Assembly: GCF_947507565.1 (NCBI RefSeq)
Contig: NC_089184.1
Coordinates: 2,108,001-2,172,000, forward strand
Source: Oscarella lobularis
Lineage: Eukaryota; Porifera; Homoscleromorpha; Homosclerophorida; Oscarellidae
Direction: 5' to 3'
DNA length: 64,000 nt
The notes under the pieces: generated by a model
What the model was told of the DNA's origin: nothing
The model's input: only the letters and a program-made list of their open reading frames with translations
Databases searched by the model: none
Made by a program: the position numbers and the translations under genes
In this document: piece after piece, positions 21,144-30,300 of the stretch
How positions within the stretch are numbered: position 1 is the first letter of the stretch
Layout of the letters: each line of letters opens with the position of its first letter

Positions 21144-24100
21144 ATGGATCATCACAAGAAATGCCTTCTTTCCCTGTGTCGCGTTTGCTCAAAGCTGATT
21201 TCGTCGCGTGCGAGAAGAACGAAGGATTGCGCTGAATGCGCGACAGCCATCAAAGAGGCCTTTTTGATCGACATCGCGAACGACTCTTCCGAGTTGCATC
21301 CGTCCAAGCTGTGCGAGAGTTGCATTGACGTGATTGCTCGTCAAAAAGTGGCAGAAGAAGCAGGTCAAATGTACCGATCGACGCAGAACGTCGTCAGCTC
21401 TTGGCCTCCGCATTTCGACAAATCGTGCTATATTTGCGATCTCCACTGCAAACTCTCGAAGCCTGGACGACATCCGGCGAAGAGAAAGAAGCTTCTTGGT
21501 CCTCCGAAGCGAAGCAGCGTCAGGGCGCTCGAGGACTTCCTTCATTCGATAGCCCTACCCCCATTCAAATCGTCATCATTCTCCCAAAAGCTGTATCCAG
21601 ATTTTGTGACAGAAAGCAACCCGTCGCATGTTATAGAGCAGCTTCTCTGCTTTATATGCGGCGATATCACTGAAAGGCCGATTGATGCGAGCTACCACCA
21701 CATAGCTTGCATGAAATGCCTCGTCAAACAATACGGCGATCTGCACTCGGGAGAGGACTGGACCTGCTCAGCAAGGGATTGCTTTACCGTTTTTAGAAGC
21801 AGCGATTGTCATCTCCCATTCAGCGAACTGGGAACGTTCGCTGCCGTTCACAAGCTTGTTGATTTCTCTTTGCGCTCGCTCGAAGTACACTGCCCTCCAG
21901 GCAAGATTCAAAAAAGTAATTGTATCTTTAGGTACGCTGTTCAAAAGGCTGCGGAGCTGTGTTTTCGTACGGCTCGCTGAAAGATCATGTTTGTCAGCCA
22001 GTTCATCATTTGCCTGTCACACCCCTGAGGCGGGTTCGGTCGCTTGAAAACATCTCAAGCATAGCAACACCAGACACAGTTCAAAAAAGCAAGCTGGCGC
22101 CGTTATTCAACGATTGCTTAGCAAGAAGAGGGGAACTACAGATGACATTGTTCTTAGTCTTCCAACAGGAAATCGAGGGCAGGTATAGACGAACTTTATA
22201 AAACAGCTTTGCCGTTTGTAATACATTTCGGTGTAGACATTAAATCTCGCGAACCTGGGTTGTCCAAGAATTCCTTCTGATCGTGCCTCTGCCCGAACGC
22301 TAAGAGATCGCACAGCCCGATTAGAGAGACTTCGCGCTTGCGTGAGTGGGGGTGCGGTCAACGACGCGAGCTCTCGTGCTCAACTGCGGCACGAAGTAAA
22401 TCGAACGACGAAGGAAGAACGCCGAGATCTACTCAGAGACCCCGGATTCGTAGTTTCTTCGGGTCAGCAAATAGATGAAGGAACTGGTCTTGCTCTGAAA
22501 GCCGATCTTGGCCTGCCTTGGGCGAGACTTCGAATACTTCGTCGGTAAAACGATTCTCTGCGAGTATTTTAAACTATCTAAACGCACTTCCCTCAGATGG
22601 CTTGCAAATTGGGGAGTGAGAATCCCGGGAGAACGGAAGGACCGAGAGCTAATGAGAGAGTTGGTCCCGGAGGATATTAGAGCGGAAATGACTGTTTTCA
22701 GCTTCAAGTCCGCAAGTAATGTTATCCTCAGGCCTGCTCCACTTGTATACATTGATGACTTGTCAAAGGCCATTGCATCAGCGTTGGAAGAATTGAATAG
22801 GTACTATATCTTGAGGAATAAACTGTAGTAACCTCTGCAATAATCCTTTTAAGTTCTGGCGAGCTGACTTGGCATAATTGTATCCCAGACAATAAAATCT
22901 GGGTGAAGATTGGAGGTGACCACGGCGGTGGAAGTTTCAAGTTTTCGTTTCAGTTGGGAAACGCCCTTCTCGTGAATTCCGTTCACAACGTGCATCCCAT
23001 CTGTTGCTTTGAAGCGGGTGATTCGAAAACTAACTTGGAAGTCGCATTAGGGCGATACAGAAGTCAGGTTCAGGAAATTTCGTCTCTTTCTTGGAGGTAT
23101 ATTGTACCGAATGCTCCCTGGATCTTTTGGTAACTTTTCATTAGAGATAAAAGCATCGATTTTTTCGTTTTTGGCGACTACGAGTTTCTGTCTCGATTGT
23201 ATGGAATTTCCGGCGCCTGCGGTAAAGTAGCCATAGACTATAAATTGAAAGACTTTCTGACGTACTCTGCTTGTTACAGGCTTTCGACCGTGTCTTTGGT
23301 GCTTGTGCACAAAGCGGGAGACCCAGACGTCGCTGGAAAACAGAGACAGAGGTCAACCTCGTCTTTTGGAGTCATTGCGGAGAGACCATAGCCGTTACTC
23401 TGCAGCTGGATCTAAGTTAAAGTTTGCCAAACGCTTTAAGAACGTGATCGCTCCAGCTCTTTTCGATATTGAATTAGATCACGTAAGCCATTGAGGCAGT
23501 AATTCCTCTTTGCTATGTCTTAATTAAAAGATGTTTTATAGGTTGCTTTACCCACCCGCTCTCCACATTAGTTTAGGTATTTTTTGTCGTTTATTTAGCT
23601 TGTTGATGGACGCCTGCCGATCTCTGGACGACAAAGTCGCAAAGAAAAATCAGGAAGACCGAGAGGAGCACCGCAAGGCCGAGGACAAAGCAAGGCGTTT
23701 AGAAGAGAAAGCTGCTTTCTTCCTTCAGGAGCTTGCATGGTCTTGTCTCTCCTCTTCGGAAAACCAAGCGGCTTTCAGTGAGCTAAAAGAAGAAGCTGCT
23801 CTACTGCTGCAAAGAGCTAAAGCGATAGTAAGACATGTGTTGATTGATTAGTCCTATTAGACTACCAAGCTGCCTTTAGAGAGAAGCAGCAAATCACCTT
23901 CTAACAGCCGAAGCAGAGGTTGGGATGTGCGTAAAGGCAGTGGAAGAAGCTATTTCCCAGTGCAAAGTCGACAGGCAGATCTACTTCGGAGGCACTTTTG
24001 TAGGAAATCATGTTCAAAAGGCGCTGAAGGTAAGTGACTTCTTTCAAATCGAAAAAAGAGAACTCCCTTTTCATAGTAGAACAACATAAACGTAATCTGC

Positions 24101-24645
24101 AACTCTATTCGAGATCTTGCGTACGAAGACCCTGCCATCATCGTCGAAGCCGAAGCCGTGTCTAAGAAATTTCGAACGGCTTTTACCCTATTTCGGAGAT
24201 GCCACGCCCTGTATAGCCTTTGCAGGAAGCTTTCAGAAAGCGAAATTGATGAGCTTGGTAGAAAATTGTCTTTATTGCCCGATGCTTTATGACATAATTT
24301 CCTAGACATGGCGATAAAAGATTTCATGAGATTCTATAGAGAATCCTTTGAATCGTCGATCATTGCAAAGATGCACTTTCTTGAAGACCATGCCGTTCCG
24401 TGGATTCAGCAGTGGAAAGTCGGTCTATCGTTTCATGGCGAGCAAGCCGCAGAATCGATCCATGCCGAGTTCAACAAGGACATGAGACCATATGCTTCCA
24501 TTAGGTACAACTTCGAAATCTAACAATTAAATTAATATAAGTTATTTAATCGGTTGCGTTATAGAGATCCATTGAAATAGCTAAAGCTCGTCTTTACGAA
24601 TTACTATGCGAAGCATTCAGCCAACCTAAGGAAAAGGTTTCCTAA
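21144..24645 (+). CDS. RAG1-like transposase (N-RAG-TP type), 12 exons, near-intact
   Basis: Proposed exons: 21144-21884, 21932-22182, 22237-22544, 22597-22800, 22854-23096, 23145-23221, 23280-23482, 23531-23827, 23880-24029, 24080-24257, 24306-24504, 24567-24645; all introns are 47-63 bp GT..AG. The product is about 976 residues. N-terminal half as in RAG1: LCRVCSKL, FLIDI..ELHPSKLCESC, WPPHFDKSCYICD, a basic patch, then a RING-like LLCFICGDITERPIDASYHH..CMKCL and, across the first intron, VRCSKGCGAVF..LKDHVC. C-terminal half: KIGGDHGGGSFKFSF (Asp at 22918), FVFGDYEFLSRLYG (Asp at 23176), CLWC, a coiled-coil helix after LHISLGIFCRLF, then FLEDHAVPWIQQWKVGLSFHGEQAAESIH (Glu at 24440 or 24452). 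One apparent frameshift near 22125 is the only damage. Known relatives: N-RAG-TP of Aplysia and cnidarian homologues. The DDE residue assignment is my inference. Confidence 0.82.
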
Positions 24646-25180
24646 GTCCTGAATACGCGCGTGGAGGTACGTTTCAGGCTAATGAGAAAAGTAATTAGAA
24701 GAGGGAGTACTAGGCGACGAGGAGAAGGCGGAAATTCGGAAGAGGGCTAGTGGGGGTGGAACGGGGAGTGGGAGGGTGGCGATACGGCAGGGAGGTGGAC
24801 GGGTGCCGTATTCCCGGCTTTTCTAAAAGCCCTAACCGGTCTCAGAAAATCGGCTCTGAATCGCGTACACCAGGCCGCGGGAAGTTCAGTCTGTCACCGA
24901 TAGGTTCGTATTAGATGTATCTATCTTTTCCAACCGGTCGCTTGGCTCTGATAAATGCAGGGAAAGAGCAGGAAGGTAAAAAAGAATAAGAGAATTGCCG
25001 CCCATAATTTGATAAAAGAAGCTTTCCAGACCTCCTCGAGCAAAGAAAACGTTCCGAAAGTTCATTAGGGCCCGAGAACAACGTCGAAACGCAGTGCGTA
25101 GGCGCTACACTTGGACGAATCGCCACTGATGAGCGAGGACGTCGGATAAAAGCACTGCGCATGCGCAGCTCTGAGTTGCC
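24646..25180. other. 3' flank of the RAG1-like gene, no gene seen
   Basis: The stretch 24700-24860 is purine-rich and then GC-rich, with a small inverted pair GATACGGCAG / TGCCGTATTC at 24779-24831. No polyadenylation signal is obvious near 24645. The region ends where the MULE transposase frame resumes, about 25186 on the minus strand. Confidence 0.35.
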
Positions 25181-25605
25181 ACTTACGCATACAACGAAAC
25201 AGCCGTGCCTTGTCTGTGATCAGACACCCGTATCGACGCAACGGGGATTGTTTTTCTGGAAGCTATCCACGATTGTTTTCAGGCCTGCCCGAGTTTCATT
25301 GGAAGTGACGCAGATGGCAACAATTTCGCTCTGGCCATTACCATCAACGGCGAGAAAAACGTGAAGGGGCATTCTCAAATTATTTAGCTTGTACGTAGCA
25401 TCGAGAGCGAGGACTTCTGGGAACGATGCAAAGGCAGATACCATATCAGAATCATGAAAGAACAAGCCGCTGAATTCTGTTCCGCCGTCGGTGAATACTT
25501 CAACAATCGATCCTAGGAAATAAAAGGTACGAGAAACGATCACAGCTAAATGCAATCTTGTAAGCTTTATTCAACGCCCTACGTGAAACTAACTTGTTAT
25601 ATATG

Positions 25606-25874
25606 TACCGTAAAGTCGCCATTAAAAGCCGCGGCTGAAGTCAATAGTAGCCGCAGAAAAAGTGCGGTTTATATTCGAGTGTGTGCGTCATGTTTCTTCT
25701 AAAAACGTTTGCAGTGGTTTCGGAGTGGTTTTGCATTATGCGAAAAGCAGTTTAGCGCCTTTTTCAAGGTAGTGCGCCGCTTTTCCTCTAAGATAAAGGA
25801 ATTTTTTCTGCGGCTTCTATTCGAGAGCGGCTTTTATTTAATTAAGGGCGGCTTTTAATGGCGAATTTACGGTA
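25606..25874. mobile_element. 269-bp TA-flanked MITE with 25-bp TIRs
   Basis: Left end TACCGTAAAGTCGCC and right end GGCGAATTTACGGTA are inverted copies extending to AAAAGCCGC, with one mismatch over about 27 bp, counting the TA target bases. The interior contains a second subterminal inverted motif based on GCGGCTTCTATTCGAG. It lies in an intron of the MULE transposase. Its left half is also found inside both R1 copies (2656-2760 and 59100-59196). It has no coding capacity. Confidence 0.88.
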
Positions 25875-27314
25875 TGTATAAGATGTATATATGATACCAA
25901 CGTGTACATGCCCATGCATACAGTGGTACCTTCAATGCTTTTCAACCGTTCGATTAAGTGGTTAGGATGAAACTTCTTCTTTCCACGTATATTGGTAAGG
26001 TCGCGAAGGGTGACAGTTTTGCCTGTCAATTCTGCAATGTGCCCTTGGACCAGCTTTTTGTTTGCTTTCGATTGCAATAGCTCTTTGGCATCTTCTCTTT
26101 GGGTGTCGTTTAGCCTGCGCTGACTAGGAAGATGATTGCATACCTCCTTTTATCAGAAAGTAGAAATTAGATGTTAGCTTCCGCGCCCCTACTAGGTCGT
26201 GTAATTACTCGATCAACAACATGATTATGATCATCGTTGAACTCGCTGACGACCAAATGCCGTCCGTCTTCTGAGAGAAGGAATTTGATTCGCGCAGGAC
26301 AGTCTTGCTTGAAGGTGCCAGGTGAGTAAAATATTCTTTTATATTCATTTTAATTTTTTTCTAATGTAGAACTTTTTATTGGGCTGGACACCCTTTCCCT
26401 TCGCTGTGTAATTTTTCCCGCCGAAAATGCAGGCAAAATGCATTGAAAATACTTAAGGTCTTTGTTCGCCTGTTCCGCCCTCTTAGGCGTTCGCTTCCGA
26501 GCCGCCTCCAGGAGCCTGCAGTCTCGTCGGATGAGCTGGACGGCATTCTCGGCTTCGTAAGCTTGAATCCTCGCTTCCAGCTCGGAATACGAAGAAAATT
26601 TGTCACCTGTGCTGAACATTCCGCGAAACATCCGGGTAAGTTCTGTCTGATCTCGCGGTTACGCGACGGACGACTCCGCGTCTAAGTGCCAGAAAAGTGT
26701 CTCTTGGCATGCGCGGGACACGTACGCTAACTGCCGGACCAATAGCTGTAATGATATTGGTCCGGCTGCCGGACCAATTCAGTTTCAATTCCTAGTAAGA
26801 ACTTTTTCTAAGTTATGTAATCGGGCTCGTATACCCTTGGGGGTTAAACGACACCTCTTCATTACTCTCTTCCAACACTTTATTTAATAACACTGTCACA
26901 CTCACAGTCACACACACTTAGACTAAGAAACCCTTCTCTTATTAGTCCGCCGGCCCACGCCCATTTTTCTCCTTCGTTACCGATTTTCGTAACCTGCAGT
27001 ACGAACTAAGTTTCGGCTCATAGATCGCTTCCTTTACTTGTGCCATGTTATTCTCAACCGACGATTATCCTGTCTGTGCGTCCGTTCTATGCGAAGAAAT
27101 GAGAAAGCTTCGTCGAAACTTTCCTCCGTAATTACCTCTTTCGACGCCGATCACAGCCTTTACGCATCGCTAGAATGTACAAGTTCGCCTACATTCGTCC
27201 CATTCACGTACGGAAAGAACATTAAATACCCTGTTTGAGGCCTGATGCCCCGTATCTGTTGCCCGTACCAAAGAGCACGCTGTGTGGGAAGGGGCTTGTA
27301 GGAGGCATCTCCAG

Positions 27315-27361
27315 GTATGCGACAACCCACATAAATATAACTACTAATATTTCTGATTTAG
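27315..27361 (+). other. 5'-UTR intron of the CXC/PIN gene
   Basis: A GTATGC donor and a TGATTTAG acceptor bound a 47-bp segment that ends two bases before the ATG at 27364. Its length equals the other introns of this window, which supports the gene being transcribed from upstream and the ATG at 27364 being the true start. Confidence 0.55.
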
Positions 27362-27363
27362 TC

Positions 27364-30300
27364 ATGTCAGGCCCACCTCGCAAGAGAGCCAACACTGCCG
27401 GCGGTAGTGCAGATGGCAGCCGCCAGACTAGATCGTCTCTCCCCGCCCTCGATTTGTCCAAGTGTCTTCTCTGTCAATCAGAAAAAAAGAAAGCAAGCAA
27501 CAGGAGGGTTATGGAGCCGCTCTTACGCTGTACACTGGATCAGGCAGCCGAAACTCTACTCCATGCTGCACGTGTTCACCGTGACGTGCGTGTCTTGCTG
27601 GAAATTGAGAATGCAGATCTACACGCAAAAGACATCGTCTATCACGCCACGTGTTACAGAAATTATACATCACCGAGAAGTCTTGAGTTAATTTTGAAGA
27701 AAGAACTGGCAGAGGAAAAAGGAGGATCCCCACACCAGCAAGCCTTTCTGAAATTGGCGCAATATTTACAAGACAGTCTCTTCGGCGAAACTGCATCGGT
27801 TATGTCTATGACGGAGCTCTCGTCCATGTACAAACAATACCTGAGCGATGAAGGCGTCCCTGCCGACAACTATCGAGCACATGTGCTCAAAGCTCGACTC
27901 GTTCGCCACTTCGGAGAACGCTTAGCATTTCATCGTCCTAGAAGGCAAACTCAGGCGCAGTATGTTTTCAGTAGTTCGGCTGACCCTGGGCAACTACTGG
28001 AGGATATTCAGCAAAAGACCGAAGCCGCGGCGGCCACTGTAATGGACGTCGACGAGACCGATGTCAGTGCTGCAGAGATCAGTTCAGCCGACGAGACCCG
28101 TTGCGTCTACTCTGCAGCCACGATCATCAGGCAAGCTGTGATCAATCTTAAAAATAAAGTGCCTCTACCACCGGCACGGGCTGACCTCGAAGTGAACAGG
28201 GCCCAAATCCCGAGTCCTCTTTACAATTTCCTATGCTGGTTGATTGCAGGGGATGAATCGGCGGAGGAGCTACGCATTGACAGTCATGTTACGCTCGAGT
28301 CCCCAGCACTGCAGAGGAGAGTCCTCTCAATAGCCCAGGACATAGTTTTCAGTGCAACTAGAGGACGTGTCAAGCAGCCCAAACATGTTGCTTTAGCGAT
28401 GACCTTGAAGCATGTGACGGGCAGTGCTGAAGCCGTCACGCTGCTTAACAGATTTGGGCACGGAATCTCAGAATCCCAGCTCAGTGAGGTTGATACCGCA
28501 ATAGCTGAAGAACAGATAGAAACACAACGTCTAGGAGAGACAATAATCCCATCCAATATCAGGCAGGGATCTTTTGTTACCCTCTGTTGGGATAATAACG
28601 ACATTTGCGAGGAAACCCCCTCTGGAGAAGGAACGACTCATTGTACAAACGGAATAGCAGTACAAAGAATAGTGCAGTGTTCCGAGCGGCAGGATCTTCC
28701 TAGAAAACGAGGTGTTCCAAACCGTCATAAAAGGTCATTTTGTCTACCTCCAGTTTTCGATGAGGTTGACTACACCGCCGGACGACGTGGACAGCCTGAA
28801 GCAATTGCTGCAGATTTGGAAGACGTTACCGTTGAAGCAGGGAAAGAGATAACTATCTCTGACTTCACTTGGCTTATATCACGAATCCTTGGAGCTAACG
28901 ATGAGAGCGTCAATGAACGTCGTACGCAGATGACGCCAGGTTGGACAGCGTTCAATGTTTTAACTGCCAATAACGAGATTCGACGTAGCGCGGTGGGATA
29001 CTTGCCTGCCATTCCTTCATCGCCAACACAGATGTCGACTGTATACCAACTGCTCCTGCGTTCACTTGCAGTAGCAAACGAATTATGTCAGGAGAGCGTC
29101 GTTATTGTGCTCGACCAAGCAATTTATTGCAAAGCGCAGGAAATACTGTGGAAGCATAAGGAGCAGTTTTCGCGCGTCGTTCTCAGAATGGGAGCATTCC
29201 ATACATGCCTCACCTTTTTGGCAACTATCGGCAGGCGCTTCGGAGACGCCGGGCTTGCTGATTTGATGACAGAAGCAGGCGTAGTTGGATCAACAGCTGC
29301 TGCCGCAGTAATTTCTGGCAAGCACTATAATCGAGCTGTACGGGCTCACAAGATAGTAATGGAAGCTTTGTACCGGGTGCTCTGGCGCAAATTTGAGACT
29401 CACGTAATTTGCTCTCACGAGGACGGGCGAGCGACTATCACAACCGATTTACGAGAGCGGATATTGGCTTTGCAAATGTCCGGCTTCAGTCACAGTGACT
29501 TCAATTCGATTGCTCAGTCGGATGCACTTCGTCAGCTGTTCGGATTATTCTCTCAATGGGTGTCTGAGTTTAGATCGCCTGTTTCCAAGCTGTGGGTGTC
29601 CTACCTGGACATGGTCTGCCTCCTTCTCAACTTTATACGCTCCAGTCGAATCGGCGATTGGAAACTGCATCTCCGCTGCATCCAGAAAATGTTGCCGTGG
29701 TTCTTCGCCTATGACAGAATGAACTACAGTCGCTACCTATCGCTGTATTTATGTGAGATGCAAGCCTTACCAAAAACGCATCCTGAAGTTCATGAGCAAT
29801 TTCTTGCCGGTGAATTCTCCGTGCAACGAGGAGAAAACTCTTTCAGTCAAATTCCAGTCGACCAAACCATCGAACAGACTATAAATCGTGACTCGAAGAC
29901 ACAAGGAGGGATTATAGGATTCAGTCAGAAGGCTGGCGCAGTGCAGAGATGGATTCTTACCGCGCATCAAAGGCCAGAAATGCGAAGTATTTGCAGAGAA
30001 ATGGCGGGACTCACCCAATATGAACGTGTACACAAAGAATGTGGTGGTATTCGAGTGGACCGTGACGAGAATGCCGTCGAAGCTGTCATCTCGGCTCTTT
30101 CGTCGCTCATTGATCCATTCGAAGAATCGAATGAGAACAACATAGTCAACATTACCTCAGGTGCTATCGCGACTGACGCTATCACGGCAGATTTAGAAGG
30201 AGCATTCAAGTTAGGCCATCAGCGCTTCTTACAGTTTGTGGCTGAGAGGGTTACATCGACAACTGTCCTGTTCAGTAATCCACTGAGCAAATTGAAACTG

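Larger units (their letters stand above)
18885..26631 (-). pseudogene. ZSWIM-like MULE transposase, split in two by the RAG1-like element
   Basis: N-terminal part on the minus strand from 26631: GDKFSSYSELEARIQAYEAE..RDCRLLEAARKR, then (frameshifted) ACIFGGKNYTAKGKG, FKQDCPARIKFL..HNHVV (zinc-binding), an intron, and LNDTQREDAKELLQSKANKK. The DDE start FASFPEVLALDATYKLNNLRMPL lies near 25400, ending in ITDKARLFRC near 25190. The protein resumes at 20637 with ECFPQAHLTLCLFH, then GERKNNRLESMNAKIKS, the SWIM region CECKFNRTLRLPFCRIFAVR, KLLSQREKYRRADKISKRL, a basic GRPKG..TAIGLPKKK linker near 19300, and WFVDERVVQKGLKGKKIEE at the C-terminus. The last SWIM His is lost (CRI in place of CRH). There are at least four frameshifts and a stop near 20307. 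Confidence 0.82.
18617..26778 (-). mobile_element. 8.2 kb MULE (ZSWIM-type) with palindromic TIRs, invaded by a RAG1-like element
   Basis: A terminal block of about 60 bp at 18617-18680 recurs inverted at 26715-26778. Each block starts with a perfect palindrome, ATTGGTCCGG-CAG-CCGGACCAAT, followed about 12 bp later by a third ATTGGTCCGGCAG half-site and then TTAGCGTACGTGTCCC. Inside, on the minus strand, lies a Mutator-like transposase relic of the ZSWIM1/ZSWIM3 type that spans from near one end to near the other. A plus-strand RAG1-like gene (21144-24645) sits between the two transposase halves, and a MITE sits in one intron. I did not find a convincing target-site duplication outside the TIRs. 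Confidence 0.82.

Noticed and set aside
24700-24860. Candidate terminal inverted repeat of the RAG1-like element (GATACGGCAG / TGCCGTATTC)
   Set aside because: Both arms lie on the same side of the gene; no counterpart was seen upstream of 21144.
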